From assembly GCF_006861825.1 (NCBI RefSeq), contig NZ_VDGI01000008.1, positions 409 to 64,408 of the forward strand: 64,000 bases of DNA, given 5' to 3'. Origin of the DNA: Psychrobacillus vulpis. Lineage in GTDB: Bacteria > Bacillota > Bacilli > Bacillales_A > Planococcaceae. The notes under the pieces were generated by a model that saw nothing but the letters and a program-made list of their open reading frames with translations, ran no database searches and was not told where the DNA came from. The translations under genes and the position numbers were made by a program. Shown one piece after another: positions 21,467 through 30,522 of this stretch; positions within the stretch are counted from its first letter, which is position 1, and each line of letters starts with the position of its first letter.

Positions 21467-22021
21467 ATTATATCTATGCCATGCTAGAAGAAGTGCACGA
21501 GAAATAACTTTGCCCATTTCGTACGTAATGTTTAGTCGGGTGCTTTGTAGAACATTATATTCCATAAAGCCACCTATATTTACGATTGCTTTTATTGAAA
21601 TTTCACCAATCGGTGGTAATTCTTTTTTTACTGCTTTTCCTGGGTAAAGAGGACCAGGATGAACAATAATTTGACCAATATTACCTGCATTTCCTAAGCA
21701 CGCATCAATAGCAATGATATAAGGTTTTGTAGGAGAGTTAATTAATTCATTTGTAATATCTTCTATATTTAGAGCATGTAACGGATTATCAAGTGTTCCG
21801 ACAATTTGAAAAGGAAAAGAAGAGAGCTGTGTTAAAAATGAGCCAGTCATTGGACCAAGCGCATCACCAGTAGATCGATCAGTTCCGATACAGCAAAATA
21901 CTAAATTCGGATGATCGAAAGGGATTTGTTCTAAGAAATAGTTACTTAATCGCCACACAACACCTGTTTCTTTGTAATAAATAGTAGATGAATTTTTAAC
22001 CGTTGCAGCTTGAGAATTCAT
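21422..22021 (-). CDS. yyaC: Spore protease-like protein YyaC
   Basis: 199 aa (about 205 in B. subtilis). YyaC/DUF1256 is related to the germination protease Gpr. The core reads VFCCIGTDRSTGDALGP, then DNPLHALN, then AIDACLGN and HPGPLYPGKAV, so the acidic residues expected of this fold are present. Found in spore formers and thought to act in the forespore. On the minus strand, TGAATA (22072-22077) and GTATATG's complement CATATAC (22049-22055), spaced 16 nt, weakly resemble a sigma-G promoter. The tail overlaps the DUF554 gene convergently by 45 bp. Confidence 0.88.
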   Translation of the reverse strand: MNSQAATVKNSSTIYYKETGVVWRLSNYFLEQIPFDHPNLVFCCIGTDRSTGDALGPMTGSFLTQLSSFPFQIVGTLDNPLHALNIEDITNELINSPTKPYIIAIDACLGNAGNIGQIIVHPGPLYPGKAVKKELPPIGEISIKAIVNIGGFMEYNVLQSTRLNITYEMGKVISRALLLAWHRYNLKIINKSNSNRNYN

Positions 22022-22098
22022 ATATAGACTCGCTTTCTTTTTAATACAGTATATGTAATTAACAAACTATTTATTCAGTGAGGTGGCAAACAAGCTTT

Positions 22099-22917
22099 AT
22101 GGACGCAACATTACAGAAGGTAAAAGAGTATTTATTTAAACAAGAGACTTGGGAGCAATTCGGTTTAATATTTTTAAAAGTAATAGTAATCTTATTATTA
22201 ACTGCAATTGCAGTGAGAGTCGGTAAACATATTATCCAAAAAATATTTTTGGTCAGACAAAAAAGTCCTTTAGCATATTCAGAACGTAGACAGACCACGT
22301 TAATGAAGCTACTTCAAAATATTTTATCCTATGTTGTTTATTTCTCTGCCATTATCGCTATATTAAGCACTTTTGATATAAAAGTGACTGGGCTACTGGC
22401 AGGAGCAGGAATCCTCGGGCTTGCAGTTGGTTTTGGTGCACAAAGCTTAGTGAAGGATGTCATTACAGGGTTTTTCATTGTATTTGAAGATCAATTTGCA
22501 GTAGGTGATCAAGTACAGATAGGCACAGCTAATGGAATCGTACAAGAGATAGGATTACGTACAACAAAAGTGAAAAGTTACACAGGGGAACTTCATATTA
22601 TTCCGAATGGAAGTATTTTAGTCGTTATAAATTACTCCATTTATAACTCATTAGCATTAATAGATATAAGTGTTGCATCTGAAACAGATATTCCAACATT
22701 AGAAGAAAATATACAAGAATTTCTCAAAGAATTACCGATTAAATATGAAGAACTTGTTAAACCACCAAGTTTTTTAGGAGTACAAAGCTTTGATGCAACT
22801 CAAATAGTCGTACGCATAACTGCTGAAACTATTCCAACGAAACAAATGGGAGTTGCCAGAAAAGTACGTAGAGATTTAAAGGAATTCCTAGAACAAAAAG
22901 GTATTAAAATTTCATAA
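22099..22917 (+). CDS. Small-conductance mechanosensitive channel (MscS family)
   Basis: 272 aa from ATG 22099. About three membrane helices (residues about 15-45, 65-90, 95-115), then the pore helix and MscS domain: TGLLAGAGILGLAVGFGAQ followed by SLVKDVITGFFIVFEDQFAVGD. MscS channels release solutes during hypo-osmotic shock. An in-frame GTG at 22078 would add seven residues, but its bases (GTGAGGTGG) look like the ribosome site itself. A relative sits beside DUF951 and ychF in many Bacillales; it is separated from DUF951 by 45 nt. Confidence 0.92.
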   Translation: MDATLQKVKEYLFKQETWEQFGLIFLKVIVILLLTAIAVRVGKHIIQKIFLVRQKSPLAYSERRQTTLMKLLQNILSYVVYFSAIIAILSTFDIKVTGLLAGAGILGLAVGFGAQSLVKDVITGFFIVFEDQFAVGDQVQIGTANGIVQEIGLRTTKVKSYTGELHIIPNGSILVVINYSIYNSLALIDISVASETDIPTLEENIQEFLKELPIKYEELVKPPSFLGVQSFDATQIVVRITAETIPTKQMGVARKVRRDLKEFLEQKGIKIS

Positions 22918-22962
22918 CCGCAAATGGTTTATTTCAAAGTAAAATATAAGTAGGTGAATGAA

Positions 22963-23163
22963 ATGGAAAAGAAACAATTTCAGTTAAATGATATTGTAGA
23001 AATGAAGAAGCAGCATCCTTGTGGGACCAATGCTTGGAAAATAATACGAATGGGAGCGGATATTCGTATAAAATGTGAAGGGTGCCAGCACAGTGTGCTT
23101 ATCCCTCGAAAAGAATTTGAAAAAAAGATGAAGAAACGTTTAGTACAGGCAGATACAGAGTAA
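22963..23163 (+). CDS. DUF951 family protein (YyzM-like)
   Basis: 66 aa from ATG 22963, with AGGTGA 5 nt upstream; a GTG at 22954 is the alternative. The pattern VEMKKQHPCGTNAWKIIRMGADI...KCEGCQHSVLIPRKEFEKK is the DUF951 signature, with two or three cysteines (C28 of the PCG motif and CEGC) that may bind metal. The function is unknown. It is nearly always next to ychF, 84 nt downstream here, and probably cotranscribed. Confidence 0.93.
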   Translation: MEKKQFQLNDIVEMKKQHPCGTNAWKIIRMGADIRIKCEGCQHSVLIPRKEFEKKMKKRLVQADTE

Positions 23164-23247
23164 GGATAGACTTTTATCTTTGAAATCAATATAATTAACA
23201 GGTTATATAAAATCGAATTGTTTAAAAATAGAAGGGTTGTGAAATAT

Positions 23248-24348
23248 ATGGCATTAACAGCAGGAATCGTAGGGTTACCAAATGTAGGGAAATCCACATT
23301 GTTTAATGCAATTACAAAAGCTGGAGCACTTGCGGCTAATTATCCGTTTGCAACAATAGATCCGAATGTAGGAATTGTTGAAGTTCCAGATTCACGCTTA
23401 GATAAATTAACAGAACTTGTTGTTCCAAAGAAAACCGTTCCAACAGCATTTGAATTTACTGATATTGCAGGAATTGTGGAAGGTGCTAGTAAAGGAGAAG
23501 GACTTGGAAATAAGTTCTTAGCTCATATTCGTGAAGTAGACGCTATTTGTCAAGTAGTACGATGCTTTCATGATGAGAACATCACGCACGTTTCTGGAAA
23601 AGTAGACCCAGTTGCAGATATCGAAGTGATTAATTTAGAATTGATTTTAGCAGATTTAGAAAGCGTAGATAAGCGTCTAGCTCGCGTTTCCAAAATGGCG
23701 AAACAAAAAGACAAAGATGCAATGGTAGAAGAACCTATACTAGCTCGCTTAAAAGAAGCTTTTGAAGCAGGAAAGTCAGGTAGATCTGTTGAATTTACAG
23801 AAGAAGAGCTTCGAGTAGTAAAAGGACTTCATTTATTAACAGTGAAACCTATGTTATACGTTGCGAATGTATCAGAAGATGATATTATGGCATCTGAAGA
23901 AAATGAATATGTACAAAAAGTACGTGCATTTGCAGATGCAGAAGGTGCACAAGTAATAGTTGTATGTGCGAAAATTGAAGAAGAAATGGCCGCACTAGAA
24001 GATGATGAAAAGTTAATGTTCTTAGAAGAGTTAGGAATTGAAGAGTCAGGATTAGACCAGTTAATTAAAGCATCATACTCTTTACTTGGGCTAGCTACAT
24101 ACTTTACTGCAGGTGTACAAGAAGTAAGAGCATGGACGTTCCGAAAAGGAATGAAGGCTCCACAATGCGCGGGTGTTATTCACTCTGATTTTGAAAAAGG
24201 ATTTATCCGAGCTGAAACAGTAGCTTACGATGATTTGGTTGCTACTGGTTCTATGACAGCGGCAAAAGAAGCAGGTAAAGTTCGATTAGAAGGAAAAGAA
24301 TATATTGTACAAGACGGGGACGTTATGTTATTCCGTTTTAACGTTTAA
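23248..24348 (+). CDS. ychF: Ribosome-binding ATPase YchF
   Basis: 366 aa from ATG 23248, exactly the family length. OBG-family P-loop protein that hydrolyses ATP rather than GTP and binds ribosomes; it is linked to stress responses. G1 GLPNVGKS lies at residues 9-16; the G3 segment is DIAGIVEGASKGEGLGNKFL; a coiled-coil insertion and a C-terminal TGS domain (ending YIVQDGDVMLFRFNV) follow. Ten extra upstream residues (from 23218) lack homology and were dropped. Confidence 0.97.
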   Translation: MALTAGIVGLPNVGKSTLFNAITKAGALAANYPFATIDPNVGIVEVPDSRLDKLTELVVPKKTVPTAFEFTDIAGIVEGASKGEGLGNKFLAHIREVDAICQVVRCFHDENITHVSGKVDPVADIEVINLELILADLESVDKRLARVSKMAKQKDKDAMVEEPILARLKEAFEAGKSGRSVEFTEEELRVVKGLHLLTVKPMLYVANVSEDDIMASEENEYVQKVRAFADAEGAQVIVVCAKIEEEMAALEDDEKLMFLEELGIEESGLDQLIKASYSLLGLATYFTAGVQEVRAWTFRKGMKAPQCAGVIHSDFEKGFIRAETVAYDDLVATGSMTAAKEAGKVRLEGKEYIVQDGDVMLFRFNV

Positions 24349-24357
24349 TAAAAATTT

Positions 24358-24383
24358 AGGATTAGCGATTTTTCGCTAATCCT
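24358..24383 (+). terminator. Terminator after ychF
   Basis: 10-bp perfect stem AGGATTAGCG / CGCTAATCCT with a 6-nt loop, then TTTTTT. Confidence 0.92.
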
Positions 24384-24401
24384 TTTTTAAAAGAAAAGTT
24401 T

Positions 24402-24762
24402 TGCTTTCCGAAGCTTACCGCTCGCTTTCCATCGCGAAGAATTTAGCCTCCTCGTCGCAGGCTGAGGGCACTGAAAAAGTGTCATTCATATAAATTATCT
24501 ATCAAATAGTCCTAAGAGAATTTAGCGCTTTGGCATTCGCTTTCCGCGGGCGAGCGACGAGCCTCCTCCTACGCTTCGCTTCGTGTGGGGTCTCGTCTGT
24601 CTCGCTTTCCCGCAGGAGTCTCATGCGTCGCGCTAAATTCTTTAAATGATATACAGCAAATAGTTCCTATAAAAATAATAATTTTGAGTTTTTCAGTGGC
24701 CTCCGCAGGCTCTTGCGGGGTCTAAATTACTCCGCTATTCCCGTAGGAGTCGAGCGGAAGCT
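24402..24762. repeat. Nested GC-rich palindromic repeat, third core copy
   Basis: The core 24515-24642 is nearly identical to those at 20.0 and 20.4 kb. Its AT-rich flanks end in GGCACTGAAAAA (24468-24479) and TTTTTCAGTGGCC (24690-24702). These ends are bracketed by the halves of a diverged outer element: CTTTCC...TAGCCTCCTCG on the left and GCGGGGTCT...CCGTAGGAGTCGAGCGG on the right. This is the same nested arrangement as at 19.9 kb but with different outer halves. Confidence 0.85.
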
Positions 24763-24892
24763 TCTCCAAACAACTGATTATGTGCCGCCATTTTGTCCTA
24801 TCCCTCTCGAAAAGTATGAATAAATGAATCAGTCTATTGAAATTATTTCGGACGGTGGCTTTTAGAAAAATTGTAGTAGCATCTCTAAATTA

Positions 24893-24961
24893 AGAAGTGA
24901 ATAGCACCCGAAATTGTATCTTCGGGTGCAGCTCTCCAGAGAGAGAGTATCTATTCTTTCT
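24893..24961. other. Candidate three-helix structured element
   Basis: Three helices can form together: an outer GAATAG (24899-24904) with CTATTC (24951-24956), an inner 9-bp GCACCCGAA (24904-24912) with TTCGGGTGC (24921-24929), and CTCTC (24932-24936) with GAGAG (24941-24945). No gene or known RNA family is recognised. The strand is unknown. It lies in the 807-nt gene-free gap between ychF and the DUF3267 gene. Confidence 0.4.
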
Positions 24962-24979
24962 TTAACCTAAAGAAAAAAT

Positions 24980-25154
24980 AACTTGACTCCAAGCATTTCA
25001 AGAGGGCGATGGACAAACGATACCCATATTATTATCGAAAAAGAGGGATGTGAAGTGGCTTGCCACTTCACATCCCTCTTAAAACTTACCTGGTAATAAT
25101 ATGGTCGACGTGCACGCTGGAACCCAATGAAGTCAAGTTGCACTTAAAGAGTGC
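24980..25154. other. Candidate structured RNA or mobile-element remnant, three concentric helices
   Basis: Nested inverted repeats: AACTTGACT (24980-24988) with AGTCAAGTT (25131-25139); CCATATTATTATC (25024-25036) with GGTAATAATATGG (25092-25104), 12 of 13 Watson-Crick and one G-U if read on the plus strand; and an 18-bp perfect hairpin 25041-25080 with a CTTG tetraloop. A further small hairpin GCACT / AGTGC closes the region (25140-25154). The outer repeats could equally be terminal inverted repeats of a small non-coding element. No protein gene is present. I cannot name it. Confidence 0.45.
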
Positions 25155-25155
25155 C

Positions 25156-25704
25156 CTATTCTTTTCTCAGTATATATAGTTTCGGTTTTTCCGGATCATC
25201 TTTAATTAATACATCTGCAGGATATTTTCTTAACTCTTTATACATCGCAAAATCTCCAGCTGCACCGGCGATTAACCAAGCGCCTAAAAGAACAAACATA
25301 GGTGATTGTATGATGTATCCTATAAACATGGGAGCGACACCGGTCATCCAAAAAGGAAGCAGTAACGCTTTTTTCATAGCATGGTTTGGCAAAGGAATGG
25401 AAGTAGTTGCATATGCAATACCCAGTTTGAGATTGACACCGTAATCCATGCTACTCCAAGGAACTCTTCCAAAAAACCAGAATCCGATTAAATGAAAAGA
25501 TTCATGTAAAACAATTAGTAGTACGTATCCAATAAGAAATAATAGGAAGTCTAGGATTGAAAACGTTATTTCAAAGCCATTATACAAGAGTACATAAAAA
25601 AGTAAACCAAAAATGGATGTAACAACTGTCATTATTAAACTAGACCATGCAACTTTTTTTAAATCGATTTCAATAATGGACAGAACATCTTCTTTTATTT
25701 CCAT
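25156..25704 (-). CDS. DUF3267 membrane protein with HExxH zinc-protease motif
   Basis: 182 aa from ATG 25704, preceded by GGAGGAG; an open frame reaching 25986 overlaps rpsF and has no homology. Four or so membrane segments. HESFH lies in helix LLIVLHESFHLIGFWFFG, the pattern of intramembrane or membrane-linked zinc metalloproteases, and matches DUF3267 (putative zincin peptidase). Substrate unknown. It points away from rpsF and stands alone; downstream lies the structured 24.9-25.15 kb region. Confidence 0.85.
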   Translation of the reverse strand: MEIKEDVLSIIEIDLKKVAWSSLIMTVVTSIFGLLFYVLLYNGFEITFSILDFLLFLIGYVLLIVLHESFHLIGFWFFGRVPWSSMDYGVNLKLGIAYATTSIPLPNHAMKKALLLPFWMTGVAPMFIGYIIQSPMFVLLGAWLIAGAAGDFAMYKELRKYPADVLIKDDPEKPKLYILRKE

Positions 25705-25764
25705 GAACATCTCCTCCATATAAATTAAATATACATGAATTGTGAAAAAAAGGGAAAGTGATTC

Positions 25765-25793
25765 TTGATATAAATTATGCTTCATGTTACAAT
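25765..25793 (+). promoter_or_regulatory. Promoter of the rpsF-ssb-rpsR operon
   Basis: -35 TTGATA (25765-25770) and -10 TACAAT (25788-25793), 17-nt spacer, about 80 nt upstream of rpsF. Confidence 0.8.
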
Positions 25794-25804
25794 ACATTGA
25801 TGTG

Positions 25805-25846
25805 AGTAATAACATTACTTGCTCCTTGTCGACTGTCAACAGTCGG
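25805..25846 (+). promoter_or_regulatory. rpsF leader hairpins, possible S6:S18 autoregulatory site
   Basis: The leader has two small stems, AGTAAT / ATTACT (25805-25819) and CGACTG / CAGTCG with a TCAA loop (25830-25845), the latter followed by GCC. An S6:S18-binding leader motif is known in front of rpsF in many bacteria. The position fits, but the assignment is inferred; I cannot verify the consensus. Confidence 0.4.
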
Positions 25847-25873
25847 CCAAAGACCATAGGGAGGTGTAAATAG

Positions 25874-26164
25874 ATGAGAAAGTACGAATTAATGTACATT
25901 ATCCAACCAGCAATCGAAGAAGATGCGAAGAAAGCTTTAGTTGAGCGTTTCAACGAAATCTTAACTTCAAATGGTGCGGAAATCATCGAAGCAAAAGAGT
26001 GGGGTAAACGCCGCTTAGCTTACGAAATCAATGACTTACGTGAAGGTTACTACCAAATCGTTAAAGTAAACTCTGATTCTAAAGCAATCGATGAATACAT
26101 TCGTTTAGCAAACATCAATGAAGACATTATCCGTCACATTGCTGTTCGTATCGACGATAAATAA
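25874..26164 (+). CDS. rpsF: 30S ribosomal protein S6
   Basis: 96 aa (95 in B. subtilis). [20 protein letters not shown] and [20 protein letters not shown] are S6 signatures. S6 pairs with S18 on the platform of the small subunit. The ribosome site is GGGAGGTG. It is first in rpsF-ssb-rpsR, with an upstream promoter and leader. Confidence 0.98.
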   Translation: MRKYELMYIIQPAIEEDAKKALVERFNEILTSNGAEIIEAKEWGKRRLAYEINDLREGYYQIVKVNSDSKAIDEYIRLANINEDIIRHIAVRIDDK

Positions 26165-26206
26165 TAAAATCGACTAAAAAAGCTGGATGAGGGAGGTTGT
26201 ACACTG

Positions 26207-26707
26207 ATGATTAACCGTGTCGTATTAGTTGGAAGACTAACTAAAGATCCGGAACTTCGCTATACACCAAGTGGTGTTGCAATGGCAAGATTTACACTAG
26301 CTGTCAATCGAACATTCTCCAACCAATCAGGTGAAAGAGAAGCTGATTTTATCAACTGTGTCGTTTGGAGAAAACAAGCGGAAAACACTGCTAATTTCTT
26401 GAAAAAAGGAAGCTTAGCAGGTGTTGAAGGGCGTATTCAAACGGGTAGTTATGAAGGACAAGATGGAAAGCGTGTTTATACGACGGATGTTGTCGCAGAC
26501 AGCGTTCAATTCTTAGAACCACGTAACGGCTCGGGTGACCGTGGACAAAGTGGGCAACCATATGGTGGCGGTCAACAGCAAAATCCATATCCAACATATC
26601 AGCAAAACCAACCAATGAATCAGCAAAACTATACACGTGTAGATGAAGATCCATTTGCGAACAGTAGCGGGCCAATCGAAGTATCGGATGACGATCTACC
26701 GTTCTAA
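26207..26707 (+). CDS. ssb: Single-stranded DNA-binding protein
   Basis: 166 aa. An OB fold at residues 1-105 ([21 protein letters not shown], then [18 protein letters not shown]) binds ssDNA as a tetramer. A Gly/Gln/Asn-rich linker follows, then the acidic C-terminal tip DDDLPF that recruits repair and replication proteins. The ribosome site is GGGAGG. It lies between rpsF and rpsR, the ancestral Firmicutes arrangement. Confidence 0.98.
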   Translation: MINRVVLVGRLTKDPELRYTPSGVAMARFTLAVNRTFSNQSGEREADFINCVVWRKQAENTANFLKKGSLAGVEGRIQTGSYEGQDGKRVYTTDVVADSVQFLEPRNGSGDRGQSGQPYGGGQQQNPYPTYQQNQPMNQQNYTRVDEDPFANSSGPIEVSDDDLPF

Positions 26708-26752
26708 ATGACTTCACACGTTTTACTTTAATCGAAAAGGAGGCAACCAATT

Positions 26753-26989
26753 ATGGCACCACGTCGCGGAGGCAAAAGACGCCGTAAAGTGTGTTACTTC
26801 ACAGCTAACAACATCACTAACATCGATTACAAAGATGTAGATTTGTTGAAAAAATTCGTGTCAGAACGTGGGAAAATTCTTCCACGTCGTGTGACAGGAA
26901 CTAGCGCGAAGTACCAACGTAAGCTAACACGAGCTATCAAAGTATCTCGTATCATGGCTTTACTTCCATTCTCTTCTGATGAGAGATAA
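26753..26989 (+). CDS. rpsR: 30S ribosomal protein S18
   Basis: 78 aa (79 in B. subtilis). [18 protein letters not shown] and [17 protein letters not shown] define S18, which binds 16S rRNA with S6. A single N-terminal Cys is present, as in the zinc-free form. The ribosome site is AAAGGAGGC. It ends the operon, with a terminator 13 nt downstream. Confidence 0.98.
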   Translation: MAPRRGGKRRRKVCYFTANNITNIDYKDVDLLKKFVSERGKILPRRVTGTSAKYQRKLTRAIKVSRIMALLPFSSDER

Positions 26990-27002
26990 GTTAATAAATT
27001 GA

Positions 27003-27024
27003 AAAGACCGGGAAACCGGTCTTT
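27003..27024 (+). terminator. Terminator after rpsR
   Basis: Stem AAGACCGG / CCGGTCTT with a short GAAA-like loop, followed by TTTTTTT. Confidence 0.92.
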
Positions 27025-27133
27025 TTTTTGTAAATTATTTTACATAAAATAGCAAACAGAAATAAAAGGAATTTTAGTTGTTGTAAGAAATCTGTTACAA
27101 TGGATAAATGATTACAACAAAGGAAGGTCCTTT

Positions 27134-28075
27134 ATGCAAAAAAATCAGACAAGCTATTTAACTTATGGAGCTATGATGATTGCACTATTCACTGTGCTTT
27201 TAGCAATGGTCGTGTATGTTCCGTTAGTTGGTGTTATTGTTTCATTTATTGTGCCACTGCCAATTGCTTGGTTTAGTGCTAAATTCGAACGAAAACATGC
27301 TCTGTTTATTACGATGATCAGCATTGTAATTTCCTTTATTATTGGTGGAATAGCAGGTATTGTATTTGCATTACTTACTGCACCAATAGGCTTTATAATA
27401 GGGGATTCTATTCGAAATAATAGGTCTAAGGTTTATATGCTGATGGCTTCAGGCATATTTTTATTACTTATGACTATTGCACAATACATAGTAACTATTT
27501 ATATGTTGAATATAAATTTATTTAAGCAATTTTTAGAGCTTGCTGAAATATACTACGAGCAAGTGGGAAAAATTATGTCTTCTGCTGGGAAGTTACCAGA
27601 AGGATATGATGAGTATGTTTCGCAAATCTTATTACGTATTGAAACCATTATGCCTACCTATTTTATTGGGACTATATTTATCAGTGCCTTTATTTATTTG
27701 GCAATAAATTTGCCATTATTGAAAAAGTTGAAACTAGACGTTCCAAAATTTTCAAAGCTCATGGATTTTAGGCTTCCAAAAGTAGTGTTATGGTATTATT
27801 TAATTGTATCCATTTTATCACTATTTATTTCTTACGAAATTGGATCGTTTGGCTATATGGCTAGTGCCAACGCTCTGCTTATTTTAAGAGCTCTTTTGTT
27901 TATACAAGGGGTGTCTTTCATACATTATTATTTTCATGTTGCTGGCTATCCGAAATGGGCGGCGGTACTAGCATCATTTCTTGCCGTACCACTGTTTACG
28001 TTTACAATTATATTAGGTGTATTTGACTTAGGGTTTAATTTACGAGGGTTTATAAAAGGCAGGCACAAAAAATAA
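27134..28075 (+). CDS. yybS: DUF2232 membrane protein YybS
   Basis: 313 aa (309 in B. subtilis). About eight membrane helices, with an N-terminus of type LTYGAMMIALFTVLLAMVVY and GGIAGIVFALLTAPIGFIIG characteristic of YybS/DUF2232, distantly like ECF S-components. Its function is not established. It starts a yybS-gdpP-rplI-dnaB run with tight spacing (12 nt to gdpP). The ribosome site is AAGGAAGG. Confidence 0.9.
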   Translation: MQKNQTSYLTYGAMMIALFTVLLAMVVYVPLVGVIVSFIVPLPIAWFSAKFERKHALFITMISIVISFIIGGIAGIVFALLTAPIGFIIGDSIRNNRSKVYMLMASGIFLLLMTIAQYIVTIYMLNINLFKQFLELAEIYYEQVGKIMSSAGKLPEGYDEYVSQILLRIETIMPTYFIGTIFISAFIYLAINLPLLKKLKLDVPKFSKLMDFRLPKVVLWYYLIVSILSLFISYEIGSFGYMASANALLILRALLFIQGVSFIHYYFHVAGYPKWAAVLASFLAVPLFTFTIILGVFDLGFNLRGFIKGRHKK

Positions 28076-28087
28076 GGAGCTGATCAA

Positions 28088-30064
28088 GTGGCGTCTTTTT
28101 TTAGAAAACGACCAATTCGATATCCACTCGTTTTGTTTATGCTTCTCGGTGGGGTTGCATCTTATTTACTCCTGTCTAACAATATTTTAGTCGGGCTATT
28201 ATTTGCTTTATTAGTTGTTGGGGTATCTATATATGCTTGGATTTTAGAACAGCGAGTATATGAGGAAACAGAAAAACATATCGAAACGCTTTCTTACCGA
28301 ATGAAAAAAGTTGGAGAAGAAGCACTGTTAGAAATGCCGATTGGAATTATATTGATAAATGATCAATATACCATTGAATGGGCAAATCCTTATATGACAC
28401 AAAAGCTTCCATTCGATACGATTATTGGTGAGGAGCTTCTTTCCATATCAAGCGATTTTCAACAGCTTATAAAACAAGAAGACTCAAAAGAATTGATAAT
28501 ATCCTTTGATAATAACAATTATAAAGTTTTATATAAGGCAGAAGAAAAGTTGCTTTATTTCTTTGATATTACAGAACAAGTAGAAATAGAATCTTTGTAT
28601 TACGGGGATCGAACGGTTATTGGTGTTTTATTTATCGATAATTATGATGAAATTGCTCAAGGTATGGATGACCAAACGAGAGGCCAGTTAAATAGTATTG
28701 TTACATCTTGTGTAAATAATTGGGGTGCTCAATATGGCATTTACGTGAAAAGAATCTCCTCGGATCGATTTCTAGCTGTATTTAATGAATCTATTTTGGT
28801 AGAACTAGAAAAAAATAAATTCTCTATTTTAGATGATATTAGAGGTGCCACTTCTAAATTTGGATTTTCTCTAACTTTAAGCGTTGGTGTTGGTGCAGGG
28901 TCCACTTCACTTGTGGAGCTAGGAGAATTAGCACAGTCGAGTCTTGACTTAGTTTTAGGACGAGGTGGAGACCAAGTAGCTATAAAAGACCCAAATGGAA
29001 AAGTGAAGTTCTACGGAGGGAAGACAAATCCGGTAGAAAAGAGAACACGTGTCAGAGCAAGGGTTATTTCACATGCACTTCGTGATTTAATACAAGATAG
29101 TGATAAAGTATTTGTTATGGGACATCGAATGCCGGATATGGACGCGATTGGATCGGCAGTCGGAGTAAGAAAAATGGCTGAGATGAATAAAATAGAAGGC
29201 TATGTTGTTATCGATTTTAATGAGTTAGACAAAAGTGTGCTTCGGTTAATGGATGAAATAAAAGAAAAGCCGGAACTATATGAGCGTTTTATTAGTCCTG
29301 AAGAAGCAATGAGTAAAATGACATATAAAACGTTATTAGTAGTAGTGGATACACATAAACCCAGTCTAGTTATTGATGAAAAATTACTAAACAAAGCAGA
29401 AAAAATAGTTGTAATAGACCATCATCGAAGAGGAGAAGAGTTTATATCCAACACAATGCTCGTTTATATGGAACCATACGCATCTTCCACTTCAGAGCTT
29501 GTGACTGAGTTAATAGAGTACCAACCGAAAAATGAAAAAATAACGATGCTGGAAGCAACATCGATGCTTGCAGGAATAATAGTCGATACTAAAAGCTTTA
29601 CACTTCGTACGGGAGCAAGGACGTTTGAAGCGGCTTCCTATCTTCGTACGCATGGTGCAGATACGGTGTTAGTACAGAGTCTTTTGAAAGAAGACATTGA
29701 TACGTATATTGAACGTTCTAAAATTGTTCAGAATGTGGAATTTTTTAAAGAGGGAATTGCAATTGCACATGGGGAAGAAGATTTATCTTATAGCCAAGTA
29801 CTACTAGCTCAAACTGCTGATATTTTATTAACGATGAATAATATTACAGCATCTTTTGTTATCGGACGTAGAAGTGACGCAACGATAGGTATAAGCGCTA
29901 GATCACTTGGAGATGTGAATGTCCAATTAGTAATGGAAAAGCTTAATGGCGGAGGGCATTTAACAAATGCAGCTTGCCAATTAGAGAACTCAACAATTGA
30001 AGAAGCAATTGAACTTCTAAAAAAAGCAATTGAAGAGACAATTGAAGGAGGAACAACAGAATGA
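28088..30064 (+). CDS. gdpP: c-di-AMP phosphodiesterase GdpP
   Basis: 658 aa from GTG (659 in B. subtilis). It degrades the essential second messenger cyclic di-AMP. Two N-terminal membrane helices (residues about 10-55) are followed by a PAS-like domain, a degenerate GGDEF-like domain (about 175-305) with weak ATPase activity in the family, a DHH phosphodiesterase domain ([12 protein letters not shown], and DHH at 444-446) and a C-terminal DHHA1 domain with [11 protein letters not shown]. All metal-binding signatures are intact. It overlaps rplI by 4 nt. Confidence 0.97.
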   Translation: MASFFRKRPIRYPLVLFMLLGGVASYLLLSNNILVGLLFALLVVGVSIYAWILEQRVYEETEKHIETLSYRMKKVGEEALLEMPIGIILINDQYTIEWANPYMTQKLPFDTIIGEELLSISSDFQQLIKQEDSKELIISFDNNNYKVLYKAEEKLLYFFDITEQVEIESLYYGDRTVIGVLFIDNYDEIAQGMDDQTRGQLNSIVTSCVNNWGAQYGIYVKRISSDRFLAVFNESILVELEKNKFSILDDIRGATSKFGFSLTLSVGVGAGSTSLVELGELAQSSLDLVLGRGGDQVAIKDPNGKVKFYGGKTNPVEKRTRVRARVISHALRDLIQDSDKVFVMGHRMPDMDAIGSAVGVRKMAEMNKIEGYVVIDFNELDKSVLRLMDEIKEKPELYERFISPEEAMSKMTYKTLLVVVDTHKPSLVIDEKLLNKAEKIVVIDHHRRGEEFISNTMLVYMEPYASSTSELVTELIEYQPKNEKITMLEATSMLAGIIVDTKSFTLRTGARTFEAASYLRTHGADTVLVQSLLKEDIDTYIERSKIVQNVEFFKEGIAIAHGEEDLSYSQVLLAQTADILLTMNNITASFVIGRRSDATIGISARSLGDVNVQLVMEKLNGGGHLTNAACQLENSTIEEAIELLKKAIEETIEGGTTE

Positions 30065-30510
30065 AAGTAGTATTCTTAAAAGATGTAAAAGGAAAAGGTA
30101 AAAAAGGAGAAATTAAAAACGTTGCAGATGGGTATGCACATAATTTCTTACTAAAAAACAATCTAGCAGTCGAAGCAAATGCAGCTGCTATTAGTGCGTT
30201 AGAAGGACAAAAGAAAAAATCTGAAAAAGAAGCTGCAGAAGAATTAGCTGAAGCAAAAAAATTAAAAGAAGTATTAGAACAACTAACAGTGGAGCTGAAA
30301 GCAAAATCAGGCAGTGACGGTCGCTTATTTGGTTCAGTAACAACTAAACAAATTGCAGCACAATTAGAAAAATCACATGGTATTAAACTAGATAAACGTA
30401 AAATGGAATTAAATGATGCAATACGTGCATTAGGATTTACAAATGTTCCTGTAAAACTACATCATGAAGTAGTAGCGACGTTAAAAGTACATGTAGCAGA
30501 AGAAGCATAA
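30061..30510 (+). CDS. rplI: 50S ribosomal protein L9
   Basis: 149 aa, identical in length to B. subtilis L9. [20 protein letters not shown] and [15 protein letters not shown] form the N-terminal rRNA-binding domain. A long charged helix leads to the C-terminal domain with [19 protein letters not shown]9 extends from the large subunit and affects frame maintenance. Translation is coupled to gdpP (ATGA overlap). Confidence 0.98.
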   Translation: MKVVFLKDVKGKGKKGEIKNVADGYAHNFLLKNNLAVEANAAAISALEGQKKKSEKEAAEELAEAKKLKEVLEQLTVELKAKSGSDGRLFGSVTTKQIAAQLEKSHGIKLDKRKMELNDAIRALGFTNVPVKLHHEVVATLKVHVAEEA

Positions 30511-30522
30511 GGAGAGAGGTCA

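Noticed and set aside
24980-25154. Retron-like msr/msd RNA
   Set aside because: Terminal repeats and a long hairpin are suggestive, but there is no reverse transcriptase gene anywhere in the window; the neighbour is a DUF3267 protein.
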